From NCBI GenBank assembly GCA_035518715.1, contig DATIXJ010000048.1, positions 1 through 43,869 on the forward strand: a DNA stretch of 43,869 nt, written 5' to 3'. The notes beneath the pieces were generated by a model. It was given only the letters and a program-made list of their open reading frames with translations, did no database searches and was not told the DNA's origin. Both the position numbers and the translations under genes were made by a program. The DNA is from DATIXJ01 sp035518715. Its GTDB lineage: Bacteria > Bacteroidota > Ignavibacteria > UBA10030 > SZUA-254. Of this stretch, positions 1 through 8,026 are shown piece by piece (position 1 is the stretch's first letter; each line of letters begins with the position of its first letter).

Positions 1-1
1 T

Positions 2-448
2 GAGCATCATGATGGATTGCTCCTCGCAACGCGGCTCCAGCAGGGAACGCGCGCGTTAACGAGAATGTGGTCTCATGATCTTCACTGGCAGGCAGAGTAT
101 GTGACCCGCTTTTTTGACGATCAACTCGATCTGCATTTCAGGTGTGAAGAGGAGGTTGTATTTCCCGCCGCATCCGAACATGTGCCGGGTCAGAAACCTG
201 TGGTGGAAAAGCTGATTGGCCAGCACCGAAGACTGCAATCTCTGGTTGAGTATTTCCGGAAGCCGGCGAATTCTGCGCTTGGAACCAATCTCCGGGAGTT
301 CGGCGCCATCCTGGAGGAACATATCCGGATCGAGGAGCGTGAATTCTTCCCGAAATGCGAGGAGGGGATTCCCGAGGATGTTCTCTCTGCGATGGAATCG
401 CGCATGAAACAATTCATGACAGGTCCTGCTCATGCGACTGGTCACTGA
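2..448 (+). CDS. Hemerythrin-like (HHE) protein, 5' end cut by window edge
   Basis: The frame is open from base 2 with no stop, and the codons before the first possible internal start read EHHDGL, the usual first-helix His motif of bacterial hemerythrin-like proteins. The true start therefore lies outside the window. Further ligand-type motifs follow: an HFRCEEEVVFP segment, QHRRLQ, and HIRIEEREFFP near the C-terminus, giving the spaced His/Glu pattern of a four-helix di-iron bundle. The family binds a non-haem di-iron centre and handles oxygen, NO or iron in the cytoplasm; the substrate here cannot be read from sequence. The gene overlaps the next one by 17 bases, so the two are probably co-translated. 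Confidence 0.85.
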   Translation, partial: EHHDGLLLATRLQQGTRALTRMWSHDLHWQAEYVTRFFDDQLDLHFRCEEEVVFPAASEHVPGQKPVVEKLIGQHRRLQSLVEYFRKPANSALGTNLREFGAILEEHIRIEEREFFPKCEEGIPEDVLSAMESRMKQFMTGPAHATGH

Positions 449-1235
449 CAACCTCGGCATCGAGTTTGCCACGCAGGGGCCGCGCGCAGGCGTGCCGGTC
501 GTGCTTATCCACGGGTTTCCTTTCAGCAAGGAAATGTGGAAACCGCAGACTGACATCCTGTCAAAGGATTATTATGTCATCACGTATGACATCCGCGGCC
601 ATGGTGCCAGCGACGTCGGTGATGGCCAGTATTCCATCGAGCTCTTTGTTGATGATCTCTTCGCACTTCTTGATCACCTGAAGATCGGGCAGGTCGTCGC
701 GGTCGGACTATCGATGGGAGGGTACATCGCTCTTCGGGCGATCGAGCGTGAACCTGCACGGTTCCGCGGACTCGTTTTATGTGACACGAAGAGCGAGGCA
801 GATAACAATGATGGAAAAGTCCGGAGGATGGAACAAGTCAGGAACATCAAGGCACACGGTTTAGGAAGTTTTGTTGAGCCGTTTCTCTCGAGCGTCTTTC
901 ATCCAACCACATTTCAGGAGAAACCGGACGCCGTCGAAGCGATTCGTTCATCAATCTTGAAATCACATCCCCTCGCAGTCAGCGGCACGGCAATTGCTCT
1001 TGCGGCAAGAACTGACACCACATCATCTCTGTACACAATCACAGTCCCAACCCTCATCATGGTGGGAAAATATGATCAGCTTGCCCCGCCATCCGCAGCT
1101 AACGCGATGAAGGAAAAGATTCCCAATGCGGTTCTTCACCTGATTAACCAGGCGGGCCACATGAGTAATCTCGAGAATCCGGGAGAATTTAATAAGTACC
1201 TTTTGGAATTTTTGGGAAAGCTGAAAACTGCCTAG
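432..1235 (+). CDS. Alpha/beta hydrolase
   Basis: A 267-residue alpha/beta-hydrolase fold enzyme. The oxyanion-hole HG motif is at LIHGFPF (about residues 25-31), the nucleophile elbow is GLSMGG with Ser94, the acid is probably Asp215 in GKYDQLAPP, and the base is His243 in QAGHMSNLENP. The length and the C-terminal NPxxFN pattern resemble the 3-oxoadipate enol-lactonase/BioH-like group, but the substrate is not predictable. There is no signal peptide, so it should be cytoplasmic. The ATG at 432 lies inside the end of the hemerythrin-like gene, indicating translational coupling. Whether the two act together is unknown. Confidence 0.9.
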   Translation: MRLVTDNLGIEFATQGPRAGVPVVLIHGFPFSKEMWKPQTDILSKDYYVITYDIRGHGASDVGDGQYSIELFVDDLFALLDHLKIGQVVAVGLSMGGYIALRAIEREPARFRGLVLCDTKSEADNNDGKVRRMEQVRNIKAHGLGSFVEPFLSSVFHPTTFQEKPDAVEAIRSSILKSHPLAVSGTAIALAARTDTTSSLYTITVPTLIMVGKYDQLAPPSAANAMKEKIPNAVLHLINQAGHMSNLENPGEFNKYLLEFLGKLKTA

Positions 1236-1277
1236 GGAGTAAACGGGCAAGAGGGGAATTCACCTTCATCTGCCGAG

Positions 1278-1306
1278 TTGAACTTCTTGACGCGGTTTGA
1301 TACATT
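1278..1306 (+). promoter_or_regulatory. Predicted housekeeping promoter of hemB
   Basis: TTGAAC at 1278-1283, a 17-base spacer, then TACATT at 1301-1306. The hexamers and spacing match seven other start regions in this window. The predicted transcription start is near 1313, giving a leader of about 50 bases before hemB. Confidence 0.6.
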
Positions 1307-1362
1307 TTACGAAGGGATGCCCAAGGAAATGAACAATTATGCATACTACTGAAAGGACATTC

Positions 1363-2352
1363 ATGGGAAACACCGTGGCAACGGGCGAACAATTATTCAA
1401 GCGCCATCGCCGAACACGCATGACCGCCACGTTACGGTCACTAGTTCGCGAAACAGAGCTCTCGAGAAACGATTTCATCTATCCCCTTTTTGTCTGTCCC
1501 GGCTCGAAGGTCAGAAAAGAAGTCTCATCGATGCCTGGTGTCTACCAGATGTCGGTCGATGAAGTCGTGAAGGAATGTGCTGAGGTGAAGAACCTCGGTA
1601 TCCCGGCAGTGATTCTCTTCGGCATCCCCGAGCACAAGGATGAGGTTGGCAGCGAAGCATACGACGAGCTCGGAATCGTCCAAAGGGCAATCCGAGCAAT
1701 CAAGAAAGAAGTCCCGGATCTCCTGGTCATCACCGATGTCTGTTTGTGTGAATATACCTCTCATGGCCACTGTGGCATCGTGCGTGGAAACGAGATCGTG
1801 AACGATGAATCGATCGCCCTTCTTGCGAGAGAAGCGCTGACGCACGTTCAGGCAGGAGCAGATGTCGTCGCACCTTCGGATATGTTTGACGGGCGCGTCC
1901 GTGCCATACGCGCCGTCCTCGACGAGGAGAACTTTCAGAACATCCCGATTATCTCCTACGCGGCGAAATACGCCTCGGGATTTTACGGTCCGTTCCGTGA
2001 AGCAGCGGAAAGCACGCCGAAATTCGGCGACCGTCGTTCGCACCAGATGGACCCCGCCAATTCCGATGAAGCATTGCGTGAGGTGCAATCCGATATCGAC
2101 GAGGGTGCAGACATCTTCATGGTGAAGCCGGCGATGCCCTACCTCGATGTCATCCGACGGGTTAAGGATACGTTCCAGATGCCGACTGCCGCCTACAACG
2201 TGAGTGGAGAGTATTCCCTTGTCAAAGCCGCTGCAAGAATGAACTGGATCGACGAACAGCGTGTGATGATGGAGATGCTCATCGGGATCAAGCGTGCCGG
2301 AGCAGATATGATTCTCACCTACTTTGCGAAGGATGCGGCGAAGCTTCTCTGA
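1363..2352 (+). CDS. hemB: Delta-aminolevulinic acid dehydratase (porphobilinogen synthase)
   Basis: Condenses two 5-aminolevulinate molecules to porphobilinogen in tetrapyrrole synthesis. With a start at 1363 the protein has 329 residues, normal for HemB. The Schiff-base lysines are Lys202 in SYAAKYASGFYGPF and Lys255 in FMVKPAMPYLD. The zinc-type metal site is Cys127, Cys129 and Cys137 in DVCLCEYTSHGHCG, so this is a Zn-dependent rather than a Mg-only form. I prefer the ATG at 1363 because GAAAGGA sits about five bases upstream; an in-frame ATG at 1339 would add eight residues. It is followed after 48 bases by hemL, the enzyme that supplies its substrate. Confidence 0.97.
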   Translation: MGNTVATGEQLFKRHRRTRMTATLRSLVRETELSRNDFIYPLFVCPGSKVRKEVSSMPGVYQMSVDEVVKECAEVKNLGIPAVILFGIPEHKDEVGSEAYDELGIVQRAIRAIKKEVPDLLVITDVCLCEYTSHGHCGIVRGNEIVNDESIALLAREALTHVQAGADVVAPSDMFDGRVRAIRAVLDEENFQNIPIISYAAKYASGFYGPFREAAESTPKFGDRRSHQMDPANSDEALREVQSDIDEGADIFMVKPAMPYLDVIRRVKDTFQMPTAAYNVSGEYSLVKAAARMNWIDEQRVMMEMLIGIKRAGADMILTYFAKDAAKLL

Positions 2353-2400
2353 AATCCTCCGTATGTTCTTTTGCACGCGATCTGAACCCACATACCAATC

Positions 2401-3705
2401 ATGAAGAATCGGAAATCCGAGACTCTTTTTCAGAGAGCCAAAAAAGTCATTCCCGGGGGAGTGAACTCCCCCGTCCGCGCGTATAACTCTGTCGGAATGG
2501 ACCCTCCCTTTATCCGGCGTTCCTCCGGTGCACGGCTTTGGGATGCTGATGGAAACCACTACATCGATTACGTCGGATCGTGGGGCCCGATGATCCTCGG
2601 TCATACAAACCCGGTGGTCATCAAGGCTCTCCGATCAGCACTGCGAAATGGAACGAGTTTTGGCGCACCGACTGAGCTCGAAGTGAACATGGCTGAGCTG
2701 ATCACCAAGCTCATGCCGTCCATCGAACTTGTCAGGATGGTCAATTCCGGAACCGAAGCGACGATGAGCGCGATCCGGCTTGCCCGTTCCTACACGGGAA
2801 GAGACAAAATCCTGAAGTTCGAAGGATGTTACCACGGACACGGTGATTCATTCCTGATCAAAGCTGGTTCCGGTGCAGCAACGTTCGGAATACCGGACAG
2901 TCCCGGCGTCCCAAAGGCGCTTGCAGCAGAAACGCTCAATGCGCGGTATAATGACATCGGGTCTGTACAGAAGCTTGTCGATCAATTCCCATCGCAGATT
3001 GCCGCTATCATCGTCGAACCCGTTGTCGGAAACATGGGATGCGTTCCACCGAAGCCCGGATTCCTCGAAGCCCTTCGTGAGCTCTGCGTGGACAAAAAAA
3101 TCGTCTTCATCATGGATGAGGTCATGACGGGTTTCCGTCTTGCCATCGGGGGTGCTCAGCAGCTTTACAATATTAGACCCGATCTCACAACTCTTGGCAA
3201 GATTATCGGCGGAGGATTGCCCGTCGGGGCGTACGGCGGAAAGAAAGAAATCATGGAGCTTGTTTCCCCGAGCGGACCAACCTATCAGGCAGGAACGCTC
3301 TCCGGAAATCCGCTGGCAATGTCGGCTGGATATGCCATGCTGAGCCAATTATCCCGCAACAAATCCGTCTATAAGAAACTCGAGCTTCGCTCCCGTCAAC
3401 TGGAAGATGGAATTCGTGAGAATCTAAAAGCGATCGGCGTTCCCCTTACCTACAACCGGGTCGGATCGATGTTCACGCTCTTCTTCACGACATCTGCCGT
3501 TACGGATTATGATACAGCGAAGCAATCGGATACTGTGATGTTTGCAGAATATTTCCGGAACATGATCAAGCAAGGCATCTATCTTCCTCCCTCTCAATTT
3601 GAAGCGGCATTTCTCTCCCTCGCACATACCGATTCGGACATCGAACGAACGATTAGCGCGAACAGGAAATCGCTGGAACGGGTTTTTTCTTCCTCTTCAA
3701 AATAA
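2401..3705 (+). CDS. hemL: Glutamate-1-semialdehyde 2,1-aminomutase
   Basis: PLP-dependent aminomutase that converts glutamate-1-semialdehyde to 5-aminolevulinate, the last step of the C5 pathway; hemA is not in the window. The 434-residue length is typical. Diagnostic segments are PGGVNSPVRAY near the N-terminus, VNSGTEATMSAIR (PLP-phosphate region), FIMDEVMTGFR (Asp contacting the pyridine nitrogen), and the PLP lysine Lys267 in LGKIIGGGLPVGAYGG. The spacing to hemB suggests one transcript from the promoter at 1278. The Shine-Dalgarno sequence before the ATG is weak. The unit ends at a strong hairpin just after the stop codon. Confidence 0.97.
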   Translation: MKNRKSETLFQRAKKVIPGGVNSPVRAYNSVGMDPPFIRRSSGARLWDADGNHYIDYVGSWGPMILGHTNPVVIKALRSALRNGTSFGAPTELEVNMAELITKLMPSIELVRMVNSGTEATMSAIRLARSYTGRDKILKFEGCYHGHGDSFLIKAGSGAATFGIPDSPGVPKALAAETLNARYNDIGSVQKLVDQFPSQIAAIIVEPVVGNMGCVPPKPGFLEALRELCVDKKIVFIMDEVMTGFRLAIGGAQQLYNIRPDLTTLGKIIGGGLPVGAYGGKKEIMELVSPSGPTYQAGTLSGNPLAMSAGYAMLSQLSRNKSVYKKLELRSRQLEDGIRENLKAIGVPLTYNRVGSMFTLFFTTSAVTDYDTAKQSDTVMFAEYFRNMIKQGIYLPPSQFEAAFLSLAHTDSDIERTISANRKSLERVFSSSSK

Positions 3706-3733
3706 AAACGCCACCCCTTGCGGGATGGCGTTT
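3706..3733. terminator. Intrinsic terminator between hemL and the convergent pil operon
   Basis: An eight-base stem, AAACGCCA (3706-3713) with TGGCGTTT (3726-3733), is extended by CCC/GGG and capped by a short loop. On the minus strand it is followed by a clear T-rich run (TTTTTATTTTG), so it best fits the end of the lipoprotein/pil transcript. It can also stop hemB-hemL transcripts, though with a weaker T run on that side. Confidence 0.8.
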
Positions 3734-3756
3734 GCCCAACTACACGTATAGCTTCT

Positions 3757-5778
3757 CTATCCCCCGATGGTCCCGGGGACTGCGCTCGACGGTTTGCCGC
3801 CGCCGCCGTTATTCGGACTGTCGATCGTAATGACCACACTTGCGGGGATCAGCTCTGCGCCGACACCGCCGAGGGTCTGATCAACCACCTCGAACCAGAA
3901 GTCCGTCGAACCCGGACCGCTGACCATCGTATCATCCAGCAGAACGTCCGTGTTCCCGACCACTGTGAGGTTCACCTGTGAGTTCGGCGGCGCAACATAC
4001 TGCAATGCAACGGTGATATGAGTTCCCGCCGCGAGCGGATGGCCGAACCTGTCGGTAATGTGATAATTGATCCTTCCGGAATTTCCGCCGCTGGGAACAT
4101 GGAACGAATCCGCATCCACAATCGGGAACAATGAATGCGTTGTGAAGAGAATGAGCGTCGTATCGGTAACATTCACGCCATTCTGTCCCAATGTGGCCGC
4201 GACGATATGTGCAAAGCCAGGGCCCAGAATCGGATCACTCGGGAGCGGGTTCCCGCTGTAGAGATTGACACTTGCATGCCCGGAGACGTCCGTAAATCCG
4301 GATGCATCGATGATCCCGCCCGTGGTGTTAAAGTAGACCGCCGTCGATTGTTTTACCGGATTGCTGTACCGATCACCCACCTGGACGGTGATCTGGTCGG
4401 TCATGTCAAGGTAATCATACGCCGGGAAATTGTGAATATGCGGCGCCACAGAGAAATGTGCCTGATCGGGCAAGCCGGCATTCACGGTAATGAGAACCGG
4501 CGTCGACTGGACGACAACATTATCCGTTTTGCGGGTAAGTGTTGCGAAGAGCTGCAATACGCCCGACACCGTTCCGCTGTTGATAATAGTCGCAACTCGC
4601 CCTGCGGCATTTGTCAGGGAAGCTGACGGCGACACATACGCACCGCCGAGTACCGGCGTACCGACGATACTGAAGTGTACGGTATCCTGATGATCGATAT
4701 CGATCGGGTAGCCGAGTGAATCGCGGACTTCCCAGGTGATGACCGATGATTCAGTTCCGCCCACGCCGTAGACGGCAATCTGATTTGTACTGACCCCGAT
4801 GAGCGCTATCGAGTGCGCGGTTCCCGTACCGCTGTCGCGCACAACGCCGGTAGTCGTATCTCTGGTCAGATAGATATCCTGGTATGTCGCACCGCCCGCC
4901 ACGAACGACAGGGCAACCGACTGTGTCTTGTAGCCATTCTTTGAATACTTCAGACTTGCCGACAGATTCGGGAGACCTTTCAGGTCAACAGAAAAGACGT
5001 AGGACCCGTCGCTGGCGCTCAGGACGCTGTCTGTCACCAGAGAGGATGTCAGGAGCACGGAAGCATTGAGCAATGGTCCTTTGGTGGACGCGTCAAAAAC
5101 ACGGCCCAGAATCTGGCCAACTGTGGAGCCGAGATCGACCTGCAGAAGGACATTCCCGAGGTTCGACGATTGTCCTTTATGGACAGTTTGAACGATCTGT
5201 CGGGTTCTGAATCCGGTCTTGCTCACGGTGATGGCAACCGGGAGCGAGTCGCGATCGACAAGATCGATCACAAACGTGAAGTACCCGTCGATTGACGTCT
5301 GCACCTGATCCGAGAAGCCGGGGACGGAGTAGATGACCGTCGATCCCCTCAGGGGATAGAGTGTCATGCTGTCCCGAACGGTACCGTTGATCAGAGCTGA
5401 AGTACTCAGGTCCTGAGTCATGTGGAACGCCACCGACACCTGCGTATTTGCCGCCATGACAAACGTGTTCACGGAGGTGACATAGCCCCGGGCGATGACG
5501 GTGATGGTTGTTTGCACCGAATCCCCGCCCTGGTCGTATTCAAAACTATAGTTTCCGTTCGCGTCCGTATGCGTGGAATCGATCAACCCCCCCGCATTCC
5601 GAAGGACCGTAGCGTTCGAGATCGGGAGCGAGGTGGCAAGATCACTCACCGTTCCGGACACACTCACTTTCTTCGAAAGAGGGTTGTTGTTCGAAGTCGA
5701 CGGCGGAAGGTCTTTACAGTTCCACGCGCCGAGCAGGAGTACCCCTATCAGCAGAACAACGTATGTTTTAGAGTTCAT
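3757..5778 (-). CDS. Large putative lipoprotein with carboxypeptidase-regulatory-like and Ig-like repeats
   Basis: A 673-residue exported protein. Residues 1-20 form a signal peptide ending LLLGAWN before Cys21, an atypical lipobox because the residue before Cys is Asn; if it is not lipidated, the protein is simply secreted. Residues about 38-310 hold three repeats of the carboxypeptidase-D regulatory-like fold (SGTVSDLATSLPISNATV; INGTVRDSMTLYPLRGSTV; LGRVFDASTKGPLLNASV). About residues 320-650 hold invasin/Ig-like beta domains (for example VQVGDRYSNPVKQSTAVYF). The tail is Gly/Pro rich. No enzyme motif is visible. It is the last gene of the pilT-to-secretin operon, 58 bases after the secretin gene, which suggests a surface or outer-membrane accessory role such as anchoring, adhesion or a secreted cargo. 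That role is inference from position. Confidence 0.8.
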   Translation of the reverse strand: MNSKTYVVLLIGVLLLGAWNCKDLPPSTSNNNPLSKKVSVSGTVSDLATSLPISNATVLRNAGGLIDSTHTDANGNYSFEYDQGGDSVQTTITVIARGYVTSVNTFVMAANTQVSVAFHMTQDLSTSALINGTVRDSMTLYPLRGSTVIYSVPGFSDQVQTSIDGYFTFVIDLVDRDSLPVAITVSKTGFRTRQIVQTVHKGQSSNLGNVLLQVDLGSTVGQILGRVFDASTKGPLLNASVLLTSSLVTDSVLSASDGSYVFSVDLKGLPNLSASLKYSKNGYKTQSVALSFVAGGATYQDIYLTRDTTTGVVRDSGTGTAHSIALIGVSTNQIAVYGVGGTESSVITWEVRDSLGYPIDIDHQDTVHFSIVGTPVLGGAYVSPSASLTNAAGRVATIINSGTVSGVLQLFATLTRKTDNVVVQSTPVLITVNAGLPDQAHFSVAPHIHNFPAYDYLDMTDQITVQVGDRYSNPVKQSTAVYFNTTGGIIDASGFTDVSGHASVNLYSGNPLPSDPILGPGFAHIVAATLGQNGVNVTDTTLILFTTHSLFPIVDADSFHVPSGGNSGRINYHITDRFGHPLAAGTHITVALQYVAPPNSQVNLTVVGNTDVLLDDTMVSGPGSTDFWFEVVDQTLGGVGAELIPASVVITIDSPNNGGGGKPSSAVPGTIGG

Positions 5779-5836
5779 AGAATGGTTTCCTTGAGAAATA
5801 AAGTATCATCGTCGTCGTTCGTAACGGTTCGCCCGG

Positions 5837-7084
5837 TTACTTCTTGTCGAATTCTTTTTCCAACGCTTTCCGTTTATTATTGATGAGCTCGTCCTGGCTG
5901 AACCTGTTCTCCATACGGCCGCGGATCGGCTGCGACAATTCTGCCTTCAGAAGTATAATGAGCTCGCTCTTAGTCTTTTGCGTCGATTCAGATCCAAAAA
6001 TGTACCTCATCCCGAAGAACCACCAGGGGAGATCCTTCAGTACCGGTACGCCTTCACGCGTTTCCTCGTTATCGGTGATATAGAGACCGCCAATGACGGT
6101 TTCTTCTCCATCAAACAGGAGCGCATGCGTTTGAATTTCGGTCTTGTTCACTTCGGGTCCGGTTTGACCGACATCAGCAGTGCTGTTTTCGATGTCGACA
6201 TTGAGATAGATGAAATCGGTATCCGACTGCGTGAACACGGTCGGTGTGACATTGATAATCACGCCGGTCTGAACCTGCGTATTAATGGAATTTCCCGCTA
6301 CGTCACGTGTGACGATGAAGATATTCTTGCCGATCTGGATCTTGCCCTGCTTACCGTTTCGGACGGTCAGTTCGGGGCTGGTGATGACGTCTCCGAGCTG
6401 ATTTGACCCGAAGAATTTGATCAGAGCGTCGATGTTCGCAAACGTAAATTCCGGAGGAGATTGCAGCAGAGCGATGGCATGATCAAGATTCACATTATTA
6501 CCGCTCGGCGGAACAGTATTCAGTGTATCACCCTTCGTCGTACCGGCCGCATTGTAGAATGCCATTGTCGGCTCTTTCGATTTACTTCGGTAGAAGTCCC
6601 AATTGATGCCGTACTGTTGCAATTTCGTCAAATTGGTCTGGAAGAATGCGGCAGAAATTTTCACATCCCTCGCTGAAAGTGTGGGAGGCGGCTCTGCCGG
6701 GGTGTTGGGGCTGCTCGGAGTCGTGGCCATCGCCGCGGCAGCACCGGCAGACATGATGCGGATGTAATCCGGCTCCTCGGTATAGGTCAACCCGTTATGA
6801 GCAAGGATCGTCTGCAACGCATCTCTCCAGTGCTGGTTGACAATATAGACGCCGATCGGATTCTTCCTCTTTTCGAGGTCGATAATGATTTTCCCCGCAT
6901 ATTGCTTGCTCAGTTCGCCGATAACCAGGAGTGCCTGGTCCATGCGCATGGTGGAATCCAGGGAGACGATCTCCTGAGGATTCACATATCCCTGAGTCCG
7001 AAGCCGGGCATCGCGTGATTGCCCGATCATCGGAGAAGCAGATGCAAGTAACAAGAACAACAGGACGAAATATTGCTTTTTCAT
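5837..7084 (-). CDS. pilQ: Short type IV pilus secretin (PilQ/GspD family)
   Basis: Outer-membrane channel subunit of the pilus machine. A signal peptide (MKKQYFVLLFLLLASASPMIGQS) is followed by one STN/N0-like domain (about residues 35-110), a Pro/Ala linker, then a secretin domain that starts near ISAAFFQTNL and includes VITSPELTVRNGKQGKI and the family signature GVPVLKDLPWWFFGMRYIFG. At 415 residues it is much shorter than typical PilQ (roughly 600-900): I see neither AMIN domains nor a run of several N domains. It follows the PilO-PilP-like gene by 18 bases. Retention of the complete C-terminal signature argues against truncation. Confidence 0.88.
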   Translation of the reverse strand: MKKQYFVLLFLLLASASPMIGQSRDARLRTQGYVNPQEIVSLDSTMRMDQALLVIGELSKQYAGKIIIDLEKRKNPIGVYIVNQHWRDALQTILAHNGLTYTEEPDYIRIMSAGAAAAMATTPSSPNTPAEPPPTLSARDVKISAAFFQTNLTKLQQYGINWDFYRSKSKEPTMAFYNAAGTTKGDTLNTVPPSGNNVNLDHAIALLQSPPEFTFANIDALIKFFGSNQLGDVITSPELTVRNGKQGKIQIGKNIFIVTRDVAGNSINTQVQTGVIINVTPTVFTQSDTDFIYLNVDIENSTADVGQTGPEVNKTEIQTHALLFDGEETVIGGLYITDNEETREGVPVLKDLPWWFFGMRYIFGSESTQKTKSELIILLKAELSQPIRGRMENRFSQDELINNKRKALEKEFDKK

Positions 7085-7102
7085 GGGTGCTCCGTTATTT
7101 TT

Positions 7103-7987
7103 TTACCTAACTGGTTGACCAACTCGTATTGTCAGCTCGTAGCGTTCTGCCACGCCGCCTTTATTCAAGAGACATTCGACCTTCCCTTCATTTGGAATGA
7201 TCCGCGTGACATAACCGAGATAGACCTTATCGCCTTCCTCAAGCGTGCGGGATTTTTGGTTCTGGTCGATGATAAACGCCTTACCCGGAATAACGGCCTT
7301 CAAATCAGAACGCTCAATTTCAATCTCATTCGGCAGCGGCGCCGGAATCTCATGAAGGATGAGCGGTGAAAAAGGATTGATTGTCAGAGTCGCTGGAACG
7401 GCCGTGATCTGCCCCGGGGCATTGTTCAATTCGGAAACTGAGGAATAGTATGCCTGGAGCTCCATTTCAAAGAGAACCAGAATCTTCGTTTCGTTTCCTT
7501 CCTTGCTCTTCGATTCATATCCGCGGAGACTCAGGTTTGATATTTTGAAGAGGCGCCGGCCGCTTTCTGTATACCAGATAAACTTATAGAGATTATTAAA
7601 GGGCGCCTCCCCTTTCAGTGAATACACATTGTAGCCATACGTCCCGAATTCATGGGGCCCGACAAACATCATATCCATTTTCACCTCACCGCTCACGTCC
7701 ATCGTGCTACTGAGATATCCGTACGTCTCGCCGGTGATATCCCTCGGGGGAACGTCTTTATTGCGCGTTTCCCAGTGTTTCTTCACCGCGTCGAGCTGCG
7801 CGGAAGTGGTATTGTATTGATTTGCCAGATCGGGGGTATTCTGCAGCTCGATCTCGATCTTCTTGATTTCCGCCTCGGTGGTCTTGAGCTTCTTCGGCAG
7901 CGAGAAGAACGTCAGGAACGAGCCCAGGCACAGAATCACCGCAAGCGTTATTCCCAGCACAATGGTATTTCGGACTATGTATGACAC
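7103..7987 (-). CDS. PilO-like inner-membrane pilus protein with a PilP-like C-terminal domain
   Basis: A 294-residue protein of the pilus alignment complex. Residues 8-29 form one transmembrane helix, residues about 33-75 a coiled coil, and residues about 90-185 the alpha/beta periplasmic region expected of PilO. After a Pro-rich linker (about 186-220) the C-terminus resembles PilP: it has an NPFSPL segment and a small beta domain, LEEGDKVYLGYVTRIIP followed by VECLLNKGG. No separate pilP gene exists in the locus. I infer that PilO and PilP functions are joined in one chain that links the inner-membrane platform to the secretin encoded next. The PilO assignment rests on topology and position; the PilP part is less certain. 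Confidence 0.7.
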   Translation of the reverse strand: MSYIVRNTIVLGITLAVILCLGSFLTFFSLPKKLKTTEAEIKKIEIELQNTPDLANQYNTTSAQLDAVKKHWETRNKDVPPRDITGETYGYLSSTMDVSGEVKMDMMFVGPHEFGTYGYNVYSLKGEAPFNNLYKFIWYTESGRRLFKISNLSLRGYESKSKEGNETKILVLFEMELQAYYSSVSELNNAPGQITAVPATLTINPFSPLILHEIPAPLPNEIEIERSDLKAVIPGKAFIIDQNQKSRTLEEGDKVYLGYVTRIIPNEGKVECLLNKGGVAERYELTIRVGQPVR

Positions 7988-8026
7988 GGTTGTTCTCCGA
8001 TCAAAGTTCTATTCAACGCATCAGGA

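Noticed and set aside
1525..2604. Long open frame antisense to hemB and the start of hemL (359 codons, minus strand)
   Set aside because: It is fully opposite conserved hemB/hemL coding sequence, has no recognisable motif and no plausible ribosome site; it is a codon-bias shadow.
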